Assembly: GCF_004765805.1 (NCBI RefSeq) | Contig: NZ_ML219773.1 | Span: 558,001 to 622,000 of the forward strand | Origin: Halorussus halobius | GTDB lineage: Archaea; Halobacteriota; Halobacteria; Halobacteriales; Haladaptataceae | DNA: 64,000 nucleotides | Direction: 5' to 3' | Shown: positions 26,320 through 33,398 of the stretch, in pieces | Layout of the letters: the number at the start of each line of letters is the position of its first letter | How positions within the stretch are numbered: the stretch's first letter is position 1 | Notes under the pieces: model-generated | What the model was told of the DNA's origin: nothing | Seen by the model: the letters and a program-made list of their open reading frames with translations, nothing else | Database searches by the model: none | Translations under genes and position numbers: made by a program

Positions 26320-26991
26320 ATGTATCTGATAATCGTCGGCGCGGGCAACATCGGGTCGAACCTGATAGAGCGCGCCGTGTCGGACGGCAACGACGTCGTG
26401 GTCGTCGAGAAGGACGAACAGCGGGCCAACGACGCGTCGGCCGAGTACGACTGTCTCGTCTTGCACGACGACGCGACCAACCACGAGACGCTCATGGACG
26501 CGGGGATAGACCGCGCCGACGCCGTCATCTCCACGACGGACGTCGACGCGACCAACATCATGGTGATGTTGCTCGCACAGGAGTACGACATCCCGAACCT
26601 CGTCAGCGTCGTCCACGACCCCGACAACCTGCCGGTGTTCGAGAAAATCGGCGTCACCATGATAGAGAACCCCCAGCGGCTCATCGCGGATTACCTCTAC
26701 CACTCGGTCCAGTATCCGTCGGTCAGCGACTTCATCGAACTCGACGATTCGACCGAGCTCGTGGAGTTGACGGTCACCGAGGCCGCGCCGATGAACGGTC
26801 AACGCCTCAGCGCTGCGCTCGAATCCGGTGCCCTTCCCGAGGGGTGTCTCGTCGTCGCGCTCAACCGCGACGGGGACTTTCGCGCCCCGCGAGGCGACAC
26901 CATCGTCCGCGCGGGCGATCAGGTGACGATATTCAACGAGGGCGCGTCGCTGTCCGAAGCGGTCGCAGCGTTCACCGATACGGAGCCATGA
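26320..26991 (+). CDS. trkA: TrkA-type potassium uptake regulatory subunit
   Basis: Cytosolic gating subunit of the Trk potassium transporter. Residues 1-140 form the RCK_N Rossmann domain (MYLIIVGAGNIGSNLIE, with VVVVEKDEQRA for the NAD ribose and CLVLHDDATNHETL). Residues about 140-223 form RCK_C (DFIELDDSTELVELTV, ALPEGCLVVALNRDGDF, VRAGDQVTIF). Single-unit form of 223 residues, half the length of the E. coli two-unit TrkA. It overlaps trkH by four bases (ATGA at 26988-26991), so the two are translated together. Confidence 0.93.
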   Translation: MYLIIVGAGNIGSNLIERAVSDGNDVVVVEKDEQRANDASAEYDCLVLHDDATNHETLMDAGIDRADAVISTTDVDATNIMVMLLAQEYDIPNLVSVVHDPDNLPVFEKIGVTMIENPQRLIADYLYHSVQYPSVSDFIELDDSTELVELTVTEAAPMNGQRLSAALESGALPEGCLVVALNRDGDFRAPRGDTIVRAGDQVTIFNEGASLSEAVAAFTDTEP

Positions 26992-28535
26992 GGCTCCGGT
27001 ACCGGGCCGTCGGCCGGGACGTCGGCCGCATCCTCCAGGTCATCTCCCTGATGGCGGTCGCGTCCGTCGTGATCGCGGTTCTCAATCGCGAGTTCTTCGC
27101 CGTTCCGGCGTTCGTCGTGACCGCCGTCGTCATGGCGGGGCTCGGTCTCGCGCTGACGCGGCGATACGGCGACGTCCCGACCTCGGGCAAGGCCGAAGCG
27201 ATGGTCACGGCCGCCAGCGCGTGGGCGACGGTCGGCGTCCTCGGCGGCCTGCCGTTTCTGCTCATCGCGTGGACGCTCTCGGTCGACCCGTTCGGCGGGT
27301 TAGTACACACTCCGCCCCTGGACGACACGACGGCGATTTTCCTCCACCCCCTCGACGCGGTGTTCGAGAGCATGAGCGGCTTCACCGGCACGGGACTGAC
27401 GGTCGCCGCCGTCGAAGAGCAACTCCCGAGGTCGCTCCACTGGTGGCGGTCGTTCACCGAGTGGATCGGCGGCGTCGGCGTCATCGTGCTGACGGTGGCC
27501 ATCCTCGCTCGCCCGGGTAGCGGTTCGCTCACGCTGTACGAGAGCGAGGCCCGGTCCGAGAAGATTCACCCGAGCATCGTCAACACCGTCACGGAAATCT
27601 GGAAGATATACCTGGGGCTGACGCTCGGGTCCATCGGCCTGCTCCTCGCGGCCGGGATGCCCCTCTGGGGCGCGATAAACCACGGCATGACCGGCATCGC
27701 CACCGGCGGGTTCTCCGTCCACGCCGACTCCATCGCTCACTACGCCAGTCCGATAATCGAGTACGCGACGGTCCCGGTCATGGTCGCCGGGAGCATCGCG
27801 TTCCCCGTCCACTATCTCATCTTCAGGGGCGAAATCGAGAACTTCTACGCGGACCTGCAGACGCGGTGGGTGTTCATCTGGTTCGGAGCCGGCTCCGTCG
27901 CGCTGACGGCGCTTCTGGCCACCAGCGGTCAGTACGAGACGTTAGAGAAGACGTTCCGCGTCGCGCTGTTTCAGTTCGTCTCCGCCACGTCGAACGCGGG
28001 GTTCGGCACGGCGGCCGTCGGCGGCGGGACCGAACGGGTCTGGACCGCCGGCGAGACGCTGTTGCTGTGCTTGGGGATGCTCACGGGGGCAGCGGCGGGT
28101 TCGACCGTGAGCGGACTGAAGCTCGTCCGGGTCGTCACGCTCGTCAAGGGCACGGCGTGGCAGATCGGAAACGTCCTCCGGCCCGACACTGCAGTTCGGC
28201 GACTCCAGATAGGCGACCGGAACCTGAGCGAGGACCAGGTCCAGCGGGAGTACACGGAGGCGACGGTGGTGTTCGTCCTCTGGATAGCGGGCATCGTCGT
28301 CGGAGTGGCCGTCCTGTTGCGGATGCTCCCGTCGGCCTATCCCCTGGAGTACGTGATATTCGACGTGATGAGCGCCCAGAGCAACGTCGGTCTGGACGCC
28401 GGAGTCACGGGCCCGGGTCTGCCCGACCCCGGAAAGGCGATGCTGATAGTCAACATGTGGATCGGTCGATTGGAGATAATCCCGGTCGCGGTGCTACTGA
28501 CTGCGGTCTTCCGCCGGGCCGGCCTGTATCGGTGA
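26988..28535 (+). CDS. trkH: TrkH-type potassium transporter, membrane subunit
   Basis: Forms the K+ pathway of the Trk system. The 515-residue protein has about ten hydrophobic segments and four P-loop-like selectivity segments, visible at ESMSGFTGTGLTV (about 130), HGMTGIATGGFSV (about 240), SATSNAGFGTAAV (about 335) and SAQSNVGLDAGV (about 465), each with the critical glycine. It depends on TrkA, encoded just upstream with overlapping codons. In a high-salt organism that balances osmotically with KCl such uptake systems are central. Confidence 0.94.
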   Translation: MRLRYRAVGRDVGRILQVISLMAVASVVIAVLNREFFAVPAFVVTAVVMAGLGLALTRRYGDVPTSGKAEAMVTAASAWATVGVLGGLPFLLIAWTLSVDPFGGLVHTPPLDDTTAIFLHPLDAVFESMSGFTGTGLTVAAVEEQLPRSLHWWRSFTEWIGGVGVIVLTVAILARPGSGSLTLYESEARSEKIHPSIVNTVTEIWKIYLGLTLGSIGLLLAAGMPLWGAINHGMTGIATGGFSVHADSIAHYASPIIEYATVPVMVAGSIAFPVHYLIFRGEIENFYADLQTRWVFIWFGAGSVALTALLATSGQYETLEKTFRVALFQFVSATSNAGFGTAAVGGGTERVWTAGETLLLCLGMLTGAAAGSTVSGLKLVRVVTLVKGTAWQIGNVLRPDTAVRRLQIGDRNLSEDQVQREYTEATVVFVLWIAGIVVGVAVLLRMLPSAYPLEYVIFDVMSAQSNVGLDAGVTGPGLPDPGKAMLIVNMWIGRLEIIPVAVLLTAVFRRAGLYR

Positions 28536-28536
28536 C

Positions 28537-28632
28537 GGCCGACGCCTCCTCCGGTCCCGACGGCCGACGCCCCCTCCGGTCCCGAGGGCCGACGCCCCCT
28601 CCGGTCCCGAGGGCCGACGCCCCCTCCGTTCC
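28537..28632. repeat. 25-bp tandem repeat after trkH
   Basis: Four units of 25 bp (the last incomplete) start with GGCCGACGCC and end with GGTCCCGA plus C or G; they begin one base after the trkH stop at 28535. The units differ at only a few positions. The array fills much of the 147-nt gap before the next membrane gene. It could act at the transcript 3' end, or be neutral slippage. Confidence 0.9.
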
Positions 28633-28682
28633 GGCGCTTCGGCGACAACACCCTTCAGTCGGGCCGTCGTGTTCTCCGCTCC

Positions 28683-29270
28683 ATGACCGTCCTCGAATCG
28701 CTGGCCGCCGACGGCGGCCGGCTGAGCCGGCTGCTCGTCGGCGTGCTCGCGCTCTCGATTCCGGCGAACCTGCTCGCGGGCAACCCCGTCTGGGCCGCGT
28801 TCCTGCTCGCGGACCTCGCCGTGCTGGTGTTGCCGGCCGTCGCGCTCCGGGACGCCTCGGCGATGCTCCCGCCGGCGGTGACGGCGCTGGCGGTGTTCCC
28901 CGGCGTCTCGCGGCTATTCGCGCCCGAGTGGGTCACCGAGTACGTCACCTACGTCGCGGTCGCCGCGCTGTCGCTGGCGGTCGTGGTCGAACTCGTGCTG
29001 TTCACCCGCGCCGAACTGTCCGCGCGGTTCGCGCCCGCGATGGTCGTCCTCACCACCATGGCCGCCATCGGCGCGTGGGCCATCGTGCAGTTCCACGCCG
29101 ACCAGCATCTCGGCACCGACTTCCTCGGGTCGCTGGACGCCCTGATGTGGGAGTTCGTCCGGGCGACGGTCGCGGGCGTGGTCGCCGCCGGGTTCTTCCG
29201 GCTCTACTTCAATCGCCGGGGGCCGAGCGAGCGACTCGCGCTCGACCGAGCAGGGGGCGAGCGCGGATGA
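28683..29270 (+). CDS. hypothetical membrane protein (195 aa)
   Basis: About five to six hydrophobic segments, with a basic C-terminal tail (FNRRGPSERLALDRAGG). No family recognised. Its stop overlaps the start of the next gene (ATGA), which encodes a second membrane protein, so the two are likely partners. The start MTVLESLAADGGRLSRLL follows the tandem repeat by about 50 nt. Confidence 0.72.
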   Translation: MTVLESLAADGGRLSRLLVGVLALSIPANLLAGNPVWAAFLLADLAVLVLPAVALRDASAMLPPAVTALAVFPGVSRLFAPEWVTEYVTYVAVAALSLAVVVELVLFTRAELSARFAPAMVVLTTMAAIGAWAIVQFHADQHLGTDFLGSLDALMWEFVRATVAGVVAAGFFRLYFNRRGPSERLALDRAGGERG

Positions 29271-29884
29271 CCGACCTGCTGTCCGCCGAGCGCGAGCGCT
29301 GGCTGGTCCGCCTGCTACAGGTCGGCCTGCTCGGAATCGCTGGCTACGGCCTCTACCGGGGCGAGACCGGCCTCGTCGCCAACGGGCTGCTGTCGTTGGG
29401 CGTCACGCTGGTCCCGGCGTACCTCCGGCGAGACACCAGCATCTCGCTGGACACCAGCTACGTGCTGGTGCTCTCGCTCGCCGTGTTCGTCCACGCGGTG
29501 GGCGCGCTCGGTCCGTACCAATCGGTACCGTGGTACGACTCGGTGGCTCACGCGCTGTCGGCGTCCATCGTCGCGGGCGCGGGCTACGCCACCGTGAAGG
29601 CGGTCGACCGCAACTCCGAGGCCACTCACCTGCCCGCGAAGCTCCAGTTCGCGTTCATCCTGATATTCGTGATGGCCTTCGGCGTCCTCTGGGAGATACT
29701 GGAGTTCGGGACCGGGCTGGTCTCGGAACTGGTCGGCGGCGAGCCGGTGTTGGCCCAGTACGGCCTCGACGACGTCGTCTCCGACCTCACGTTCAATCAG
29801 GTGGGCGGGATACTCGTCGCCGGCTGGGACGCCGCGCGCCCGAGCGACGCCGCCGACGAGGCGACCGAGGCGCTGGACGAGTAG
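29267..29884 (+). CDS. DUF2238/YjdF-like membrane protein (205 aa)
   Basis: Six hydrophobic segments. The block VPWYDSVAHALSASIVAGAGYATV (broken by polar residues) followed by VMAFGVLWEILEFG matches the pattern of the DUF2238/YjdF family, which carries a D-x-x-x-H motif on one helix and a W-E-x-x-E motif on another; function unknown, but the conserved polar residues within the membrane hint at metal or lipid binding. Coupled by ATGA overlap to the gene upstream. Confidence 0.7.
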   Translation: MTDLLSAERERWLVRLLQVGLLGIAGYGLYRGETGLVANGLLSLGVTLVPAYLRRDTSISLDTSYVLVLSLAVFVHAVGALGPYQSVPWYDSVAHALSASIVAGAGYATVKAVDRNSEATHLPAKLQFAFILIFVMAFGVLWEILEFGTGLVSELVGGEPVLAQYGLDDVVSDLTFNQVGGILVAGWDAARPSDAADEATEALDE

Positions 29885-29931
29885 TCGGGTCGGCGAGCAG
29901 ACTTACGGCGTCGGCGGCCGAACTGCCGACC

Positions 29932-30186
29932 GTGCTCGAACTGTATCAGGCCGAGGACTGTCCGCACTCCGCGAGCGTCCGCGAGACGATGCAGGAACTC
30001 GGGCTGTCGTTCGTCGCGCACAACCCGCGAACCCGCGACGGGGAGGTCCGCGACGAGGACGCCCGCGACCGGCTGGTCGAGCTGGGCGGCGAGGACCAGA
30101 TTCCGTTCCTCGTCGACCCCGACCGCGACGCGTCGGTGTACGAGAGCGACGACATCGCGGCGTACCTCCGCGAGCACTACCGGTAA
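29932..30186 (+). CDS. glutaredoxin-like protein (84 aa, GTG start)
   Basis: Small thioredoxin-fold protein with active-site motif CPHS at about residues 9-12 (one catalytic cysteine, so a monothiol form), the cis-proline segment QIPFLVDPD near 58 and a C-terminal helix SDDIAAYLREHY. It also resembles the N-terminal domain of glutathione transferases. Haloarchaea use gamma-glutamylcysteine rather than glutathione, so the thiol partner differs. GTG at 29932 is the only suitable start. Confidence 0.85.
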   Translation: MLELYQAEDCPHSASVRETMQELGLSFVAHNPRTRDGEVRDEDARDRLVELGGEDQIPFLVDPDRDASVYESDDIAAYLREHYR

Positions 30187-30345
30187 ATCGCGCTCGCTCG
30201 CGGTCGACAGCCTCGAAGACGACGCCGAGGGCGAAACCGCCGGGGGACTCGACCGACTCCGCGAGCAGGTCCGCGAACTGGAGCGCGAAGTGACGCGAGT
30301 CGGTTTGTGGTCGTACGGCACGGTGAACTGGAGTGGCTTCGACGG
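30187..30345 (+). other. possible remnant of a coding region with a coiled-coil stretch
   Basis: One frame downstream of the glutaredoxin stop reads without interruption through acidic, heptad-like sequence (VDSLEDDAEGETAGG then LDRLREQVRELEREVTRV), which looks like genuine haloarchaeal protein. There is no in-frame start, and the frame then runs into the repeat element. It may be the C-terminal remnant of a lost gene. Confidence 0.35.
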
Positions 30346-30390
30346 GAACGGAGCGAACTGCACTCGACGGGACAGACTGCGTCGCACTCG

Positions 30391-30745
30391 ACTGGAAATT
30401 CCACGTCGGCGCGCGCTGGCGCGAGTTCATCTCGCGCCATCCCGTGCGAGGGACGAGTAGCGCAGGCCTGTGGCCGAGCAACGCAGGCGGTTGGGGAGGC
30501 GTGAGGGTCGTCGTTGCGGTGGGGTTGCGGGTTCTCATAGGTCTCGGCAGTAGCTAGCTCAGAAGTACGTTCTCGAAAGATTCGAGGTCAGATTGCAGCT
30601 AGCTATCGCTCGAGCCGATGAGTAACCGCACCGCACGGCACGGCCCTCACGCCTCCCCAACCTCCGCCCTCACTTCGTTCGGTCGTCCCTCGCGCAGTCG
30701 GCGCGGCACGGAGGTCGCGCTAGCGCGCGCCGGAATCGAAGTTCA
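30391..30745. repeat. two head-to-head copies of the dispersed intergenic element
   Basis: Best locus of the family. The plus-strand copy (30391-30586): TTCCACGTCGGCGCGCGC, a perfect 9-bp stem-loop at 30417-30439 (TGGCGCGAG-TTCAT-CTCGCGCCA), CGTGCGAGGGACGAG, the block GGTTGGGGAGGCGTGAGGG (30489-30507), a short G-rich tract, then the box with GGCAGTAGCTAGCT (30534-30559), and a second stem-loop CTCGAA-AGA-TTCGAG (30572-30586). The minus-strand copy reads from 30745 down to 30597 with the same order: GGCGCGCGCTAGCGCGA, GCGCGAGGGACGA, GGTTGGGGAGGCGTGAGGG, CTCATCGG and AGCTAGCT. The two form a large imperfect inverted repeat centred near 30578. No gene is apparent. Confidence 0.85.
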
Positions 30746-30837
30746 GTCGCGCCCGAACCTACCCGAACCGGTCACGCACAACCCCACGCGATTGCCGTAG
30801 AGGGACGTTTTTACCCCGTGGCCCGCAACCACGTCCC

Positions 30838-31911
30838 ATGAGCGAAGTCGTCGAACTCACCCGCGACCTCGTCTCGATTCCGAGCCACGACGACGAGACC
30901 GAGGCGGGCGACGCCGTCGAGGACTGGCTCCGCGCCGAAACCGACGCCGAGGTGACCCGCGACGGGGCGGGCAACGTCGTCGCGCGCAGGGGGTCGGGCC
31001 CCTCGCTCGCGCTGGTGGGCCACCACGACGTGGTGCCCCCGGACGACTCCCAGCTCGCGGCCGACGGCTCGTACGCGGTCGAAGAGCGCGACGGCCGGCT
31101 CTACGGCCGGGGCACCGCCGACATGAAGGGCGCAGTCGCGGCCGCGATGCTGGCGTTTCGGGACGCCGACCTCTCGGAGTGCGAACTCGTCTTCGCCAGC
31201 TTCGTCGGCGAGGAGGTCGGCGGCGAGGGTGCGCGCGCCGCCATCGACCGGGGGTTCGCGCCCGACTACGCCGTCGTCGGCGAGGGGTCGACCGGCTACT
31301 CCGCGCCGGGCGTGACCGACGTGGCGGTCGCCCACAAGGGCCGGCGGGGAAGCACCGTCACCGCGCGCGGGTCTGCCGCGCACGCCAGCGAACCCGAGGC
31401 GGGCGAGAACGCGGTGTATCGGGCCTGCGACGCGGTCGAGGTGATTCGGGACCTCGACTTCCCGGCGGCCGAGGTGTTCGGCGAGCGAGTCCGGGGGAGC
31501 GTCGCCGTCACCGAAATCGAGGGCGGGAGCGCGTGGAACGTGATTCCCGAGACCTGCGCGGTGACGGTCGACGAGCGCACGGTCCCCGGCGAGCGCGCGG
31601 CCGTGGAGCGGGTCGAAGAGCTTCCGGGCGTCGAGTGGACCGTCGACCAGGACCTCCCGCCGATGCGGTGTGACGACGAGGGGTTCGCCGAGACGGTACT
31701 CGGGGCCGCCGAGGCGGCCCAGTCGGGGTCGCCCGAACTGGTCACCAAGCCCCACGCCACCGACGCGGGCTGGCTCGCCCAGGCGGGCACGACCTGCGTG
31801 GTCTGTGGCGCGTCCGAACCCGGCGAGGCTCACACCGAGAGCGAGAGCGTCGGCATCGACGTACTGGAGCGCTGTTACGGGATTTATCGGGGCGCGGCCG
31901 AGTCGTTCTGA
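30838..31911 (+). CDS. M20-family zinc metallopeptidase (LysK/DapE-like)
   Basis: Zinc amidohydrolase of 357 residues. Metal and catalytic residues are visible: GHHDVVPPD (His and Asp, about 60-67), GRGTADMKGAVAAAM (bridging Asp, about 96), FVGEEVGGEG (catalytic Glu pair, about 123), VVGEGS (about 147) and a late His in EAHTESESVGID (about 333). The 110-residue dimerisation domain lies between about 160 and 270. Length and pattern resemble archaeal LysK ([LysW]-lysine or -ornithine hydrolase), and similar haloarchaeal proteins are often labelled DapE. No lysine or arginine genes lie nearby, so substrate is open. Confidence 0.83.
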   Translation: MSEVVELTRDLVSIPSHDDETEAGDAVEDWLRAETDAEVTRDGAGNVVARRGSGPSLALVGHHDVVPPDDSQLAADGSYAVEERDGRLYGRGTADMKGAVAAAMLAFRDADLSECELVFASFVGEEVGGEGARAAIDRGFAPDYAVVGEGSTGYSAPGVTDVAVAHKGRRGSTVTARGSAAHASEPEAGENAVYRACDAVEVIRDLDFPAAEVFGERVRGSVAVTEIEGGSAWNVIPETCAVTVDERTVPGERAAVERVEELPGVEWTVDQDLPPMRCDDEGFAETVLGAAEAAQSGSPELVTKPHATDAGWLAQAGTTCVVCGASEPGEAHTESESVGIDVLERCYGIYRGAAESF

Positions 31912-31947
31912 AACCGGCCCGGAGCCGGTTCCGAACGAGCGACGGCG

Positions 31948-33306
31948 TCAGACTTGGTGGACGTACGCTTCCTCGTCTTCGTACGTCTCGGGGAGGTCGC
32001 CGATTCCCCACCCGGACCCGGTGGTCTCGATGTAGTAGTACCTGCGGCCGTCGTGCTCCCAGTAGACGCCGGGCAGGTCCTCGCCGTAGATGCCTACCGC
32101 CATGTGCCCCGGCGGCTGGATGAGGACCGTGTCGTAGCCGAACGGTTCGGCCTGTAGAACGGCGGCCAGCATGATGGCGGTGTCCTCGCAGTCGCCGCCC
32201 GCCTCGGTGATGGTCTCGGTGATGAACTTGGTGTAATCGTCGAACCCCTTGCTCACGTCGTCGGGCACGTACGGGAGGTTCTGCACGAAGTCGATGACGA
32301 ACTCGACTTTCGTTCGCTTGTCCGTGAAGCCGTTGCCCTCGGCGTCCTCCGAGAGAATCCCGGCGAGTTCGTCCGCGAATCCCTCCTGTTGAGCGTGGGA
32401 GACGTACTCGGGGCGCGAGCGTCCCCGGGGTTCGGCGACCGCCTGTAGATACGACGACTTGTAGACGTAGAAACTGACCGACCACGACTCGCCCTGCGTC
32501 GACCCCTCGAACGAGAGGTTATAGGCCCCTTCGATGGCCTTGCGCTCGTAGTTGTCGTCCGAATCGTCGTCGAGTTCGTCGGGATGGGGGCTCCGGCCGA
32601 TGGTCGCGCCGTCGTCGTCGAGTTCGAAGGGGTCGGTCTCGTGGAGGAAGACGAGGTCGTCGGAGTCGACCTCCTGGGGGGTTGCGTCGCCGGGCATCAG
32701 GAACGCGAGGTAGTGGTGGCGCTCGCCCGTCTCCGCGTCCGAGAGGTCCACCGACGCGGTGAGTTCGGTTGCCCCGTCGAGAGTGACGGGGTCGCTGGTT
32801 CCGTACGCCACGCCCTCGCCGCGGGGGTATCGGTAGGCGAACGCCAGCAGCTTCACGGAACTCCCATCAAGGTCGGCCGGCACGTCCGGGCCGCCTGGGG
32901 CGACGCGGGCGGTCACCGACCGCGAACTGTACGCCGTGACGTGGGACTCGCCGTCCTCCCACCCGTCGCCGGCGGTGAGGGTGTTGGCGTCGGCGAGCGC
33001 GGCGTCCGTGGTCGCCTCCTCCTCGATGGTCGTCGCGGTCGTCGTGGTGGCGGTAGTCGTCGTCGTGGCGGTCGTCGCGGTGGTCGTCGTGGCGGTCGTC
33101 GTCTCGACGGTTCGCTTGGTCGTCGTCGTCGAGAGGTCGGACTTCTCCTGGACGTCCGGGTCGTCTGGCGCGTAGTCCTCGGAATCGGGAACACCGTCGT
33201 CGTCGCTGTCCTGCGTAGTCGTTTCCGATTCGGAGCTATCACCCGACGTACATCCCGCAGCGGTGGTCGCAACCGCAACCGCTCCGAGGAACCGGCGTCT
33301 TTCCAT
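31948..33306 (-). CDS. TAT-exported lipoprotein with transglutaminase-like domain
   Basis: The start MERRRFLGAVAVATTAAGCTSG combines a twin-arginine signal with a lipobox cysteine, so the folded protein is exported and lipid-anchored. A long Thr-rich stretch (about 55-105), probably glycosylated and lying near the surface, precedes a beta-rich region and then a transglutaminase-like fold with likely triad Cys in AGGDCEDTA (about 370), His in PPGHMAVGI (about 401) and an acidic residue in YYYIETTGSG (about 423). Such domains can act as proteases or cross-linkers; the activity is inferred. Convergent with the M20 peptidase. Confidence 0.85.
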   Translation of the reverse strand: MERRRFLGAVAVATTAAGCTSGDSSESETTTQDSDDDGVPDSEDYAPDDPDVQEKSDLSTTTTKRTVETTTATTTTATTATTTTTATTTTATTIEEEATTDAALADANTLTAGDGWEDGESHVTAYSSRSVTARVAPGGPDVPADLDGSSVKLLAFAYRYPRGEGVAYGTSDPVTLDGATELTASVDLSDAETGERHHYLAFLMPGDATPQEVDSDDLVFLHETDPFELDDDGATIGRSPHPDELDDDSDDNYERKAIEGAYNLSFEGSTQGESWSVSFYVYKSSYLQAVAEPRGRSRPEYVSHAQQEGFADELAGILSEDAEGNGFTDKRTKVEFVIDFVQNLPYVPDDVSKGFDDYTKFITETITEAGGDCEDTAIMLAAVLQAEPFGYDTVLIQPPGHMAVGIYGEDLPGVYWEHDGRRYYYIETTGSGWGIGDLPETYEDEEAYVHQV

Positions 33307-33398
33307 ACTCGATGAGATAACTGATATATAATAAATGTGTGCGGTGTTTCGGCGAGAAATCCGCGCTTTGATAACCGGTGGCATTCTACGCCACGTCG

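Noticed and set aside
30391-30745. Insertion sequence ends for the large inverted repeat
   Set aside because: No transposase is enclosed, the arms are imperfect and no target duplication is visible; kept as an element of unknown type.
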